Shown: positions 1 through 8,484 of the stretch, piece by piece
Position numbering within the stretch: position 1 is the stretch's first letter
How the letters are laid out: every line of letters starts with the position of its first letter
NCBI GenBank assembly: GCA_963839645.1
Contig: CAWIVZ010000001.1
Span: 1,054,001 to 1,118,000 of the forward strand
Reading direction: 5' to 3'
Source of the DNA: PALSA-911 sp963839645
GTDB taxonomy: Bacteria > Pseudomonadota > Alphaproteobacteria > Acetobacterales > Acetobacteraceae
DNA: 64,000 nt
Made by a program: the position numbers and the translations under genes
The notes under the pieces: generated by a model
The model's input: the letters and a program-made list of their open reading frames with translations, nothing else
Databases searched by the model: none
What the model was told of the DNA's origin: nothing

Positions 1-449
1 TCGGAGAGGGTCACGGTGATCTCGTCGGCGCCGTCGATCACGTGGTTGTTGGTCACGATCAGACCGGAGGGGTCGATGATGAAGCCAGACCCCAGGCTCT
101 GGGTCTTGCGGTCCGGCACCGGCTGTTGCGGCTGCTGTCCGCCACGGCCTTGCGGGCGATTGCGCTCCAGGAAATCCTTGAAGAACTGCTCGAACGGCGA
201 GCCCGGTGGGAACATCGGCACATCCGGCCCCGGCCGGTCGGCGCCACGGGCCTGCGCGGTGCTGCTGGAGGAGATGTTGACCACCGAGGGCTGCAGCTTG
301 GCGGCCAGATCGGCGAAGCTTTCCGGCGCGGTGCGCGCCAGGGCGGGTGCGCTGGCCCCGATCAGGACTCCGGTCGCGGTGACCATTGGCGCAACCGCGA
401 CGCTGAGGGCGAGCAGGAGACGGAGCGGGCGAGATCGAACAGAACGCAT
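1..449 (-). CDS. degP: Periplasmic serine protease DegP/HtrA (N-terminal part, cut by window edge)
   Basis: Only the first ~149 residues are present; the gene runs off the left edge. The protein starts MRSVRSRPLRLLLALSV, a basic then hydrophobic signal peptide ending near ALA-RTAPESF, so it is exported. It continues with the HtrA-type segment FEQFFKDFLERN, a Gln/Pro-rich linker, GSGFIIDPSGLIVTNNHVI and DGADEITVTLS. The His in NNHVI is the first residue of the His-Asp-Ser triad; Asp, Ser and the PDZ domains lie outside. It sits 106 nt downstream of hflC in the same direction, so it probably belongs to an envelope quality-control unit hflK-hflC-degP. An AGGA lies about 9 nt before the ATG. Confidence 0.92.
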   Translation of the reverse strand, partial: MRSVRSRPLRLLLALSVAVAPMVTATGVLIGASAPALARTAPESFADLAAKLQPSVVNISSSSTAQARGADRPGPDVPMFPPGSPFEQFFKDFLERNRPQGRGGQQPQQPVPDRKTQSLGSGFIIDPSGLIVTNNHVIDGADEITVTLS

Positions 450-555
450 GGGACAATTTCCTGGCTGACGGGCGGCATATGGAACGTCCGGCCGCTTCTA
501 GCAACGGGTGTTACGCGACGGGCCTGGAGCGAGGCGGCCTGACGCGCGGCGGGGT

Positions 556-1452
556 CTACTTCGAAGCCGGCGCCGATCGTGGAGCCGGCACCGGAGCGGT
601 CTGCAGCAGTTTCAAGAAATCGTTATCCGGCGTCAGCACCAGTCGCGCATTGCCGCCGGCGAAAGCCTCGCGATAGGCCAGCAGCGTGCGCCAGGCGGTG
701 AAGAAGCCGGTATCCTGCTCATAGGCCTTGGCATATAGCCGGCTGGCAGCCGCCTCGCCCTCGCCGCGCAGCTTGTCGGCGGTGGCGCGCGCGTCGGCCA
801 GCAGCACCGTGCGGTCGCGTTCGGCCCCGGCGCGGATGCGCTGGGCGGCTTCCGCTCCTTCGGCGCGCAACTGCTTGGCCACGCGTTCGCGCTCGGACTG
901 CATGCGGCTCAGGATCGCCTGCGTGTTCTCCTCTGGCAGATCGGCGCGGCGGATGCGGACATCCTCGATGGAGACGCCGAAGCCGGTCATTTCCGTGTTC
1001 ACCTGCCCGCGGATCGCCGCCATGATCCGCGACCGGTCGGCGCTGAGCACGTCGAGCAGCGAATGATTGCCGAGCACCCGGCGCAGGCTGGACGACACGA
1101 TGGAGTTCAGCCGCCCACGGATGCCGTCTTCGGCCGGTCCCACCGCCTGGTAATAGCGCAGCGGATCGGTGATGCGGAACATCGTGAAGCTGTCGACGAT
1201 CAGGCGGCGCTGGTCGCCCAGGATCACCTCTTCGCTCGCCACTTCCTGGTTCAGCAGGCGGCGGTCAAAGGTGATCACGGTCTGCACGAACGGGATCTTG
1301 ATGTGCAGGCCGGGCTCGGTGATCACCCGCACCGGCCTGCCGAACTGGGTAATCAGTACCTGCTCGGTCTGGCGCACCGTGAACAGGGACGACGCCACCA
1401 GCACGATAAGAACGAACAGCGTCGCGGCGCCGATGGTCAGAATGCGGTTCAT
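556..1452 (-). CDS. hflC: HflC, membrane protease modulator (SPFH/band 7 family)
   Basis: 298 residues, the usual HflC length. One N-terminal membrane helix (about residues 5-25, rich in L/V/A) is followed by FTVRQTEQVLITQFGRPV, the start of the SPFH domain, and by a charged helical stretch around residues 180-240 (MQSERERVAKQLRAEGAEA). In the known family HflC joins HflK in a large periplasm-facing complex that surrounds FtsH and limits its access to membrane substrates. The ATG overlaps the hflK stop by 4 nt (ATGA), so translation is probably coupled. degP follows. Confidence 0.95.
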   Translation of the reverse strand: MNRILTIGAATLFVLIVLVASSLFTVRQTEQVLITQFGRPVRVITEPGLHIKIPFVQTVITFDRRLLNQEVASEEVILGDQRRLIVDSFTMFRITDPLRYYQAVGPAEDGIRGRLNSIVSSSLRRVLGNHSLLDVLSADRSRIMAAIRGQVNTEMTGFGVSIEDVRIRRADLPEENTQAILSRMQSERERVAKQLRAEGAEAAQRIRAGAERDRTVLLADARATADKLRGEGEAAASRLYAKAYEQDTGFFTAWRTLLAYREAFAGGNARLVLTPDNDFLKLLQTAPVPAPRSAPASK

Positions 1453-2810
1453 TGCGGCGCTCCTCGCACGATCGGACCCCGAACCGGTGGGGATAGCAGC
1501 GGCGGCGGTGGCGATCCGCTCGCGGCCGGCGGCGCCTGGACCGCTGGCGAGGCCGGAGGCTGACCGGGGCGGTCGGCCAGCGGCAGCAGCGGCATCAAGC
1601 CCTTGAATTTCTCATCGATGACGAGGGTCGGCGAGCGGCTGAGGATCTCCTGCATGGTTTCCAGATACATGCGCTCCATTGTCACGTCCCGCGCCTGCTC
1701 GTAGGCCGACAGCACCGACAGGAAGCGTTGGGTCTGGCCGGTGGCCTCCGCGATCGAGGCCTGCCGTGCGCCCTCGGCCTCGGCGGTAATGCGCGCCGCC
1801 TCGCCGCGGGCGCGCGGCACGATGTCATTCTGATAGGCCTGGGCCTCGTTGCGCATGCGCTCGGCATCGGTATTGGCGCGCTGCACGTCGCGGAAGCTTT
1901 CCACCACGGCAGCCGGCGGGTCGACCTTCTGCAGCTGCACCTGGGTGATCTCCACCCCGGCGCCGTACTGGTCCAGGATCGACTGGGTCTCTCTCAGGAC
2001 ATCGGTCTCGATGGTGGCGCGCAATTCCGTCAGCGCCGGCTGGATCGGGGTGCGGCCGATCACCTCGCGCATCGTGCTTTCGGCGACGGACCGCACCGTC
2101 GCCTGCGGGTCGCGGGTGTTGAACAGGAATGCCGAGGCGTCGCGGATGCGCCAGAAGATGGCGACGTCGATATCGATGATGTTCTCGTCGCCGGTCAGCA
2201 TCAGGCTTTCCGCCAGCACATCGCGTCCGGAGGTGTCGTGCCCGGCGTCCATGCGGCTGTTGCTGGACGTGGTCCGGTAGCCGATTTCGGTGCGGTTGAT
2301 GCGGGTGACCGCCGGGCGCTGCACGCTCTCCACCGGCCAGGGCCAGTGGTAGTTCAGGCCGGGCAGGTCGGTGCGGTCGTAGGCGCCGAAGCGCAGCACC
2401 ACGCCCTGCTCGTCCGGCTGCACACGGTAGAGGCCGGAGGCGAGCCAGAGCACGGCGACCGCGACGCCCAGCAAGGCCAGTCCGCGCCCGCCGGTGAAGA
2501 AGCCCATCGGTCCGCCGGACCAGGATCCCTTGCCCGTGCCACCGCCTCCGGAGCCACCGCCGCCGGACATCAGGCCGCGGATGAAGGCCTGCGCGCGGGC
2601 GATCACCTCATCCAGGTCGGGCATCTGTCCGGGGCCGCCGGGGCCGCCAGGGCCACGGCCACCGCCGGGTCCGCCCGGTCCCCAGGGACCGCCCGGCTTC
2701 TGCCCATCCGGTTTCTGCCCGCCTTTGCCGCCGCCGTCTTTCGGTGAGCCGCCAGGAGTGCCCCAGGGGTTGGAGGGACCGGAACCTGGGCCGCCGTTGT
2801 TCCAAGGCAT
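1449..2810 (-). CDS. hflK: HflK, membrane protease modulator (SPFH/band 7 family)
   Basis: 453 residues from the chosen start MPWNNGGPGSGPSNPWG. This start gives the typical HflK N-terminus, a Gly/Pro/Lys-rich cytoplasmic tail of about 100 residues, before the membrane helix GLALLGVAVAVLWLASGLY. The SPFH domain begins at RVQPDEQGVVLRFG and the tail has the alanine-rich helix RARGEAARITAEAEGARQA. An in-frame upstream ATG (about position 2903) would add sequence unlike the family. An AGGAG precedes the start with a rather long spacing. It partners HflC, 4-nt overlap, in regulation of FtsH. Confidence 0.93.
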   Translation of the reverse strand: MPWNNGGPGSGPSNPWGTPGGSPKDGGGKGGQKPDGQKPGGPWGPGGPGGGRGPGGPGGPGQMPDLDEVIARAQAFIRGLMSGGGGSGGGGTGKGSWSGGPMGFFTGGRGLALLGVAVAVLWLASGLYRVQPDEQGVVLRFGAYDRTDLPGLNYHWPWPVESVQRPAVTRINRTEIGYRTTSSNSRMDAGHDTSGRDVLAESLMLTGDENIIDIDVAIFWRIRDASAFLFNTRDPQATVRSVAESTMREVIGRTPIQPALTELRATIETDVLRETQSILDQYGAGVEITQVQLQKVDPPAAVVESFRDVQRANTDAERMRNEAQAYQNDIVPRARGEAARITAEAEGARQASIAEATGQTQRFLSVLSAYEQARDVTMERMYLETMQEILSRSPTLVIDEKFKGLMPLLPLADRPGQPPASPAVQAPPAASGSPPPPLLSPPVRGPIVRGAPQ

Positions 2811-3025
2811 AGGGGTAGGGAACTCCTGTAAGATGTCGGCGTCGCGCGGCGGCAGCCGGCCGCTGTCCGAACGCCGATCCCGAATGGGAACGGTGTCAGA
2901 CATTGGCGGATCGGCCGACGTGCGCCATATGCAGGCGGCGCCCGAGCGGCGTGTTCCGACCAGATCCGCTGGCACGATCCGTTGGCGGGCTGCATATTGA
3001 CCGTCAGCAGAAGGTTTGCAAGCGC

Positions 3026-4183
3026 ATGAGCATCCGCCCCCCCACCCCGGAAGCCCTGCGCGAGGCCCTGCGCGCCGTGACCGACCCGGCGTCTGGGCGC
3101 GATATCGTCACCGCCGGGCTGATCGAAGGCATCGATGTGCGTGGCTCGTTGGTGCATGTCGCCTTGCTGACGGACCGCGCCCATGCCGCGGCCATGGAGC
3201 CTGTGCGCGCCGCGGTGGAAACGGTGCTGGCCCGCCAGCCCGGCGTGACCAACGCGACGGCGGTGCTGACGGCGCACAAGGCGCCGGCCCCCCGACAGGC
3301 GCCCTCATCGGCGCCCGCCGCCGGAACCGGCGGCCATGGCCACGCGCACGGCGCGGCCCAGGGGCAGCCGCGCCCGCCGCTGCTGTTGCCGGATATCGGC
3401 GCGATCGTCGCTGTGGCGTCTGGCAAGGGCGGCGTCGGCAAATCCACCGTGGCAGTGAATTTGGCCGTCTCGCTGGCCCGCCAGGGGTTGAAGGTCGGAC
3501 TGCTGGACGCCGACATCTACGGCCCCAGCCTGCCGCGCATGCTCGGCCTGAACCGCAAGCCGGAGGTGCGCGGCGACAAGATGCTGCCGCTGGAGGCCTG
3601 GGGCCTGAAGGCGATGTCGATCGGCTTCCTGGTCGACGAAGACACCGCGATGATCTGGCGCGGGCCGATGGTGATGGGCGCGCTGGAACAGATGCTCGGC
3701 CAGGTGGTCTGGGGCGCGCTGGACGTGCTGATCGTGGATATGCCGCCCGGCACCGGCGACGCGCAACTGACCATGGCCCAGCGCGTGGCCCTGACGGGTG
3801 CGGTGATCGTCTCCACCCCGCAGGACATCGCCCTGATCGACGCGCGGCGCGGCGTGGCGATGTTCGAGAAGACCAAGGTGCCGGTGCTGGGGCTGGTCGA
3901 GAACATGAGCTTCTTCTGCTGCCCCAATTGCGGCCACCGCTCGGACATCTTCGGCCATGGCGGCGCGCGCGCCGAGGCCAAGCGCATGGGGGCGGATTTC
4001 CTCGGCGAGGTGCCGTTGCTGCTGGACATCCGCACGGCATCGGACGCCGGCCAGCCGATCGCGGCTACGGCGCCGGACAGCGACGCGGCGAAAGCCTATG
4101 ATGCGATTGCTCAACAGGTCTGGAAGAAGATCTCCGCCAAGGACGGCGCGCGCAGCAGTGGGCCACGCATCGTGATCAACTGA
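3026..4183 (+). CDS. mrp: Mrp/ApbC-family iron-sulfur cluster carrier ATPase
   Basis: 385 residues from ATG 3026 (MSIRPPTPEALREALR); an open frame continues upstream but without family-like sequence. The N-terminus (1-90) is a MIP18/DUF59-type domain. A His/Pro/Ala linker leads to the P-loop ATPase with the deviant Walker A GKGGVGKST, then LLDADIYGPSLPRMLG and DMPPGTGDAQLT. The CCPNCG motif near residue 300 supplies the cysteines known to bridge a cluster at the dimer interface. Mrp proteins move Fe-S clusters to apoproteins in the cytosol. It diverges from hflK and its 3' end overlaps the convergent rbsK by 8 nt. Confidence 0.95.
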   Translation: MSIRPPTPEALREALRAVTDPASGRDIVTAGLIEGIDVRGSLVHVALLTDRAHAAAMEPVRAAVETVLARQPGVTNATAVLTAHKAPAPRQAPSSAPAAGTGGHGHAHGAAQGQPRPPLLLPDIGAIVAVASGKGGVGKSTVAVNLAVSLARQGLKVGLLDADIYGPSLPRMLGLNRKPEVRGDKMLPLEAWGLKAMSIGFLVDEDTAMIWRGPMVMGALEQMLGQVVWGALDVLIVDMPPGTGDAQLTMAQRVALTGAVIVSTPQDIALIDARRGVAMFEKTKVPVLGLVENMSFFCCPNCGHRSDIFGHGGARAEAKRMGADFLGEVPLLLDIRTASDAGQPIAATAPDSDAAKAYDAIAQQVWKKISAKDGARSSGPRIVIN

Positions 4184-5057
4184 GGCCGGCATCCGTCTCC
4201 GCGGCCGCCGGCAGGCTGTTCTGGCTGCCGGGCCGGGTGCAGCAGATCCCGGCCGCCACCGAGGCGCGGCGCAGCGCCGGTTCCAGCGCGACGCCGCGAT
4301 CGAGCGAGGCCGCCAGCACGCCGACGAAGCAGTCGCCGGCGGCGGTGGTGTCCACCGCGTCGATTTCATGCGCCGCGATCGTGCTCAGCCCTTCCACTCT
4401 CGCCAACTCCGCCCCCCTCTCGCCCAGCGTGCGCACCACATCCACCCCCAGCGCCGCCCGCAGCCCGGCGGCATCGGGGAAGCAGCCGAGATACTCGGCC
4501 AGCCACGCCGCCTCGCTCTCGTTCACCACCAGCAGATCGACCGCGGACAGGGCCTCCAGGGACAACGGCGCGGCCGGGGCGAGGTTCAGAATGATCCGCG
4601 TGCCGGAGGTTCGCGCCCGGCGGATCAGCGTCTGGGTCTGCTGGCGGTCCACCTCCATCTGCAGCACCAGCGTGTTGCCGGGGCCCAGCAGCGCGTCCTC
4701 CACCTGATCCGCCCGCGCCAGCAGGTTGGCGCCCGAGCCCACGGCAATGGCGTTGTGGCCCTGCGGATCAACGGCGATGGCGGCGCAGCCGGTGGCGGCG
4801 TCGGCCTCGATCACCCGCGACAGATCCACCCCGGCCCCGCGCAGCAGCGCCAGCGCGCCGGCGGCCAGCGCATCGCGCCCGACCGCGCCGGCCATCGCCA
4901 CGCGGGCGCCGTCCAGCGCCGCCGCCACCGCCTGGTTGGCCCCTTTGCCACCCGGTGCGATCGTCACGCTCCGGGTCAGCAATGTCTCCCCCGAACGCGG
5001 GATCGCAGGCAGGGCGAAAATCAGATCGAGGTTGATCGAGCCGAAGACGGTGATCAC
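4176..5057 (-). CDS. rbsK: Ribokinase, PfkB family
   Basis: 293 residues. N-terminal MITVFGSINLDLIFAL and GGKGANQAVAAA are the sugar-binding PfkB signature; DTTAAGDCFVG near residue 240 is the second signature with the catalytic Asp. It should phosphorylate ribose at O5, feeding ribose-5-phosphate to nucleotide and pentose-phosphate metabolism. The exact sugar is inferred, since PfkB enzymes vary. No ribose transporter is adjacent. The ATG overlaps the thyX stop by 4 nt, suggesting thyX-rbsK co-transcription; both bear on nucleotide supply. Confidence 0.85.
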   Translation of the reverse strand: MITVFGSINLDLIFALPAIPRSGETLLTRSVTIAPGGKGANQAVAAALDGARVAMAGAVGRDALAAGALALLRGAGVDLSRVIEADAATGCAAIAVDPQGHNAIAVGSGANLLARADQVEDALLGPGNTLVLQMEVDRQQTQTLIRRARTSGTRIILNLAPAAPLSLEALSAVDLLVVNESEAAWLAEYLGCFPDAAGLRAALGVDVVRTLGERGAELARVEGLSTIAAHEIDAVDTTAAGDCFVGVLAASLDRGVALEPALRRASVAAGICCTRPGSQNSLPAAAETDAGLS

Positions 5058-5992
5058 GGCGCCTTACCCAAGGCCCCCATCATCTCGTCCCATTCCCGCT
5101 TCGACAGGCCGCTGGCCTTCTGGTCCACCGCCTCGCCGGAGATCATCCGCTTCACGATGGCCAGCATCTGCGCCGACAGCGTCACCGCGCCGAGGCGGTA
5201 ATCCTTGAACGCCTGGCAGGCGGCCGGAACCCAGGCGGCGACGGTGTCCAGCATCACCTCGGCATAGACGCGGATCTCGTACTGGGCATGCGCGTCGGCG
5301 CGCAGCCGCAGGAAGTGGAACAGGTTGTGCAGGTCGGTCTTCCAGTACCACTGGGTATAGGTGTTCAGCGTCAGGTTCATCCGAGCCAGCTCGCGCGCCA
5401 GGCCCTGGCGGGCGGGGTCGCGCGGCTCGCCGGCCTCGGTCTCGTTCAGCATCTCGGCATAGTGGTCGTAGGTCTGCATCGCGTCCTGGCGCAGCAGGTT
5501 CAGCACCTGCGCGGCCTCCTCGCCCTGCAGCACCGCGCCGCGTCCCTGCCGGTTGGACGCGGACTGGGCGGCGAGCTGTTCGGGGGCGGGGATGTAGAAC
5601 TCCCGGTCCAGGATGGAATAGCGGGCGGAATACTCGTTCACGTTGGCGGTGCGGTGGCGGATCCACTGGCGCGCCACGAAGATCGGCAGCTTCACGTGGT
5701 ACTTGATCTCGCACATCTCGAACGGGGTGGAGTGCCAGTGGCGCATCAAATAGCGGATCAGCCCGGCATCCTCGCTGACCCGGCGCGTGCCGCGGCCGTA
5801 GGACACCCGGGCGGCCTGCACGATCGCGCTGTCATCGCCCATGTAGTCGATGACGCGGACGAAGCCGTGATCCAGCACCGGGAGCGCCTGATACAGCATC
5901 GCCTCCAGCGCCGGCACGGTGGGGCGCAGCGTCTCGGCGCGGCTTTCCCGCTGGGCGGCGATCTCGGCGAGTTGGGCGTCTGTCAGGCTCAT
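5054..5992 (-). CDS. thyX: FAD-dependent thymidylate synthase ThyX
   Basis: 312 residues. The ThyX signature RHRTANVNEYSARYS lies at residues 112-126; its RHR and SARYS bind dUMP and flavin. ThyX makes dTMP from dUMP using methylenetetrahydrofolate with FAD and NADPH, an alternative to ThyA. At about 310 residues it is longer than the ~230-residue minimal enzymes, with an N-terminal leader (MSLTDAQLAEIAAQRES) and a charged C-terminus common in proteobacterial forms. First gene of a two-gene unit with rbsK, divergent from the tmRNA gene. Confidence 0.96.
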   Translation of the reverse strand: MSLTDAQLAEIAAQRESRAETLRPTVPALEAMLYQALPVLDHGFVRVIDYMGDDSAIVQAARVSYGRGTRRVSEDAGLIRYLMRHWHSTPFEMCEIKYHVKLPIFVARQWIRHRTANVNEYSARYSILDREFYIPAPEQLAAQSASNRQGRGAVLQGEEAAQVLNLLRQDAMQTYDHYAEMLNETEAGEPRDPARQGLARELARMNLTLNTYTQWYWKTDLHNLFHFLRLRADAHAQYEIRVYAEVMLDTVAAWVPAACQAFKDYRLGAVTLSAQMLAIVKRMISGEAVDQKASGLSKREWDEMMGALGKAP

Positions 5993-6002
5993 GCACGTCC
6001 CC

Positions 6003-6031
6003 TTCCATAACCGGCAGGGAGTGCCTATATT
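6003..6031 (+). promoter_or_regulatory. Putative promoter of the tmRNA gene
   Basis: TATATT at 6026-6031 fits a -10 box; 17 nt upstream is TTCCAT (6003-6008), a poor -35. Transcription would start near 6038, just before the first structured part of the tmRNA. The -10 is convincing and the -35 is weak. Confidence 0.4.
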
Positions 6032-6039
6032 CGCTTTGT

Positions 6040-6340
6040 CGAGGTTCCCGCTAGGGAGCCGAGACTATGGTGATAAACGGTGCGTGGAATAAACGTTGTG
6101 GACCCGGGGGCGGTACCCGGCGCCTCCACCAGATTTCAGGTCGGATGTCCGGCCGGCGGTATGGGGGCGAAATAGGCTCGACACGCGTGGTAAAGACTCA
6201 CTTTTTGCCCGGCATGATACCGCCGTTATCGGGTCATATCACAAGTGCCAATGACAATCATGAGGCATTCGCTGTAGCTGCGTAAGCAGAGACAAGCGCG
6301 GTTAGGGGGGCCCCGGGCAACAGAATGCCCCCCACTCTTC
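6040..6340 (+). ncRNA. ssrA: Two-piece (circularly permuted) tmRNA
   Basis: The acceptor piece comes first and ends in an encoded CCA at 6129-6131, preceded by a T-arm-like hairpin (CCGGG, 7-nt loop, CCCGG). After an intervening loop of about 30 nt that should be removed, the coding piece starts at 6163 with GGGGGCGAAATAGGCTCGAC. Its 5' GGGGGC pairs with GCCTCC before the CCA, with a G-U at the third pair, the tRNA-Ala identity element. The tag reading frame begins at GCC 6247 and encodes ANDNHEAFAVAA, stop TAA 6283-6285, a typical alphaproteobacterial tag ending AVAA. A 7-bp stem (6305-6311 with 6327-6333) closes a downstream knot-like region. tmRNA with SmpB rescues stalled ribosomes. Outer ends are approximate. 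Confidence 0.9.
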
Positions 6341-6464
6341 CGAACCTGACCCGTTCTACCCATCCGCCAGATCCCTGATCTTTCTTCCGTCCAGCTGCCA
6401 GGTTGCCAGCCGGCGCGGCCTCCCGCAGTCTTGCCCCGAACGCCAACACCCTGGGGAAAAGACA

Positions 6465-8006
6465 ATGAACGGTGCCGAAAGCCTGGTGAGCACGCTGCTG
6501 AAGAGCGGGGTCGACACCTGCTTCTCCAATCCCGGCACGTCCGAGATGCATTTCGTCGCCGCTTTGGACCGCATTCCCGGCATGCGCTGTGTGCTCGGGC
6601 TGTTCGAGGGCGTCGTCACCGGTGCGGCCGACGGCTATGCGCGCATGACCGACAAGCCCGCCGCCACGCTGCTGCATTGCGGCCCCGGCCTCGCCAACGG
6701 CCTGGCCAACCTGCACAACGCGCGCCGCGCGCTAAGCCCGATCGTCAACATCGTCGGCGACCACGCCACCTATCACCGTCCGCTCGATGCGCCGCTGACC
6801 GCGGATACCGAGGGCTGGGCCCGTGGCGTCTCCGGCTGGGTCCGCACCTCCATGACCTCCGCCAGCGTCGGCGCCGATGCCGCCGCCGCGGTGCAGGCCT
6901 CGCTGAGCGGACACGGCCAGATCGCCACGCTGATCCTGCCGTCCAATTCGTCCTGGAACGAGGGCGGCGTCGTCGCTGAGGCCTTGCCCCGCCTGCCGCG
7001 CCCGCAGTCCGCCCCGCAGATCATCAAGCAGGCCGCAGCCGTGCTGCGCCGGGGGCAGAAGACGCTGATCGTGCTCGGCGGCAGCGCCCTGCGTGACGGG
7101 CCGATGGCCGATGCCAACCGCATCGCCGCCGCCACCGGCGCCAAGCTGATCGCCCAGGGTTCGAACGGCCGCATCCAGCGCGGCCAGGGCCGCTACCCGC
7201 TGGACCGCGTGCCCTATGTCGTCGATCAGGCGGTCCAACTGCTGGCGGAATACCAGAACGTGATCCTGGTTGGCGTCGTCCGCCCCACCGCGTTCTTCGC
7301 CTATCCCGGCAAGCCCGGCTACGTGATCTCGCCCAACGCCGAGGTAACGATCCTGACCCGCCCGGAGCAGGACCCGGCCGACGCGCTCGCCCGCCTGGCC
7401 GACGAACTCGGCGCGCCGAAGGCGGCCCTGCCGGATGTCGGCTCCCGACCGGAAGTGGCGCGCGGCAAGCTGACCCCGGAAAGCGTCGCGGCCACCGTCT
7501 CCGCCCTGATGCCGGACGACACGGTGATCGTGGATGAAGCCGTCACCTACGGCCGCGGTTTCTTCCCGCTGACCTATGCCGCCGCCCCGCATGACTGGCT
7601 CGCCGGAACCGGCGGCGCGATCGGCCACGGCCCGCCGACGGCGGTGGGTGCGGCGATCGGTGCCCCCGGCAGGCGCGTGATCGCGCTGCAGGCCGATGGC
7701 TCGGCGATGTACACGCTGCAGGCGCTCTGGACCCAGGCGCGCGAGCAGCTCGACATCACCACCATCCTGCTGTCGAACCGCAAGTACCAGATCCTGATCG
7801 GCGAGTTGGCCAATGTCGGCGCCAATCCCGGCCGCACCGCGATGGACATGCTCGATCTCGGCAATCCCGATATCGGCTGGTGCAAGCTGGCCGAGGGCAT
7901 GGGCGTCGAAGCCGCCCCGGCCAATGACTGCGAGACCCTGGCCGACCTGCTGCGCCGCTCGGTGAACCGGAAGGGGCCGTTCCTGATCGAACTCGCGACA
8001 GGCTAA
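6465..8006 (+). CDS. Thiamine-diphosphate-dependent enzyme, acetolactate synthase large-subunit-like
   Basis: 513 residues. The three ThDP-enzyme parts are visible: N-terminal pyrimidine-binding domain with the catalytic Glu in LFEGVVTGAADGYARM, a central domain around residues 185-330, and the C-terminal pyrophosphate domain with ADGSAMYTLQALWTQ followed by NRKY, the metal-binding GDG...N motif in ADG form. This resembles the acetolactate synthase/benzoylformate decarboxylase family, but at 513 residues it is shorter than true IlvB (about 570-600) and no ilvN small subunit follows. The role is therefore probably decarboxylation or ligation of a 2-oxo acid, substrate unknown. SD-like GGGGAAAAG precedes the ATG. 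It stands alone between tmRNA and a toxin-antitoxin pair. Confidence 0.8.
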   Translation: MNGAESLVSTLLKSGVDTCFSNPGTSEMHFVAALDRIPGMRCVLGLFEGVVTGAADGYARMTDKPAATLLHCGPGLANGLANLHNARRALSPIVNIVGDHATYHRPLDAPLTADTEGWARGVSGWVRTSMTSASVGADAAAAVQASLSGHGQIATLILPSNSSWNEGGVVAEALPRLPRPQSAPQIIKQAAAVLRRGQKTLIVLGGSALRDGPMADANRIAAATGAKLIAQGSNGRIQRGQGRYPLDRVPYVVDQAVQLLAEYQNVILVGVVRPTAFFAYPGKPGYVISPNAEVTILTRPEQDPADALARLADELGAPKAALPDVGSRPEVARGKLTPESVAATVSALMPDDTVIVDEAVTYGRGFFPLTYAAAPHDWLAGTGGAIGHGPPTAVGAAIGAPGRRVIALQADGSAMYTLQALWTQAREQLDITTILLSNRKYQILIGELANVGANPGRTAMDMLDLGNPDIGWCKLAEGMGVEAAPANDCETLADLLRRSVNRKGPFLIELATG

Positions 8007-8011
8007 GGATC

Positions 8012-8053
8012 TTGCTTCTCCTGGCAGAAAATCCTATATTCTCTGCCAGGAGA
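8012..8053 (+). promoter_or_regulatory. Promoter within a perfect inverted repeat (probable TA autoregulation operator)
   Basis: A perfect 12-bp inverted repeat (TCTCCTGGCAGA at 8017-8028, TCTGCCAGGAGA at 8042-8053) flanks a 13-bp spacer holding a -10 box TATATT (8035-8040). TTGCTT at 8012-8017 fits a -35 with 17-bp spacing. The right arm also contains the Shine-Dalgarno AGGAGA, 11 nt from the antitoxin ATG at 8065. A dimeric HTH antitoxin bound here would cover the promoter; autorepression is inference from how such pairs are usually controlled. Confidence 0.75.
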
Positions 8054-8064
8054 CAGCAGTCTGA

Positions 8065-8484
8065 ATGATGCAAACTCAAACCCGGTCACTCACCGCCAAG
8101 CCCGCGCCGCAAACGGGTCCAGTTACATCGGCCGAAGCGGCGGCCATGCTGCGGGCGGTGTTCCGGCTGTTCGAGAAATGGGGCGTCAGCGATACCGAGG
8201 CACGGATTCTGCTCGGCCAGCCCAGTTCCTCCACCTTGTACCGCTGGAAGCGCGGCGAAATCGGCACCATCCCGTCCGACACGGTGTGGCGGCTCGCCGA
8301 CCTGATGGGGATCCACAAGGCGCTGCGCTACCTGTTCGCCGATGTCGAGCGTTGCTACGCCTGGGTGCGCAAGCCCAACACCGCGTTCGCCGGCCGCTCC
8401 GCGCTCGAGCGCATGCTGGCCGGCGCGCCCGCCGACATCACCGCGGTGCGGACCTACCTGGACGCGGAGCGCGGCGCCTGGTGA
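8065..8484 (+). CDS. Xre/MbcA/ParS-type antitoxin (DUF2384)
   Basis: 139 residues. A helix-turn-helix-like N-terminal part with LLGQPSSSTLYRWKRGEIG is followed by the DUF2384 C-terminal region ending MLAGAPADITAVRTYLDAERGAW, where the family contacts and blocks the RES toxin. Acts in the cytosol as neutraliser and, by family behaviour, DNA-binding repressor of its own operon. The stop overlaps the toxin GTG (GTGA), so the pair is translationally coupled. A second ATG one codon downstream is equally possible. The upstream inverted repeat is the obvious binding site. Confidence 0.88.
   Translation: MMQTQTRSLTAKPAPQTGPVTSAEAAAMLRAVFRLFEKWGVSDTEARILLGQPSSSTLYRWKRGEIGTIPSDTVWRLADLMGIHKALRYLFADVERCYAWVRKPNTAFAGRSALERMLAGAPADITAVRTYLDAERGAW

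Noticed and set aside
16..542. Plus-strand open frames over degP
   Set aside because: Low-complexity Arg/Gly products with no similarity; shadows of the minus-strand gene.
6067..6285. A 72-codon open frame ending ...ANDNHEAFAVAA
   Set aside because: Its end is the tmRNA tag; the earlier part is tmRNA structure, not a protein gene.
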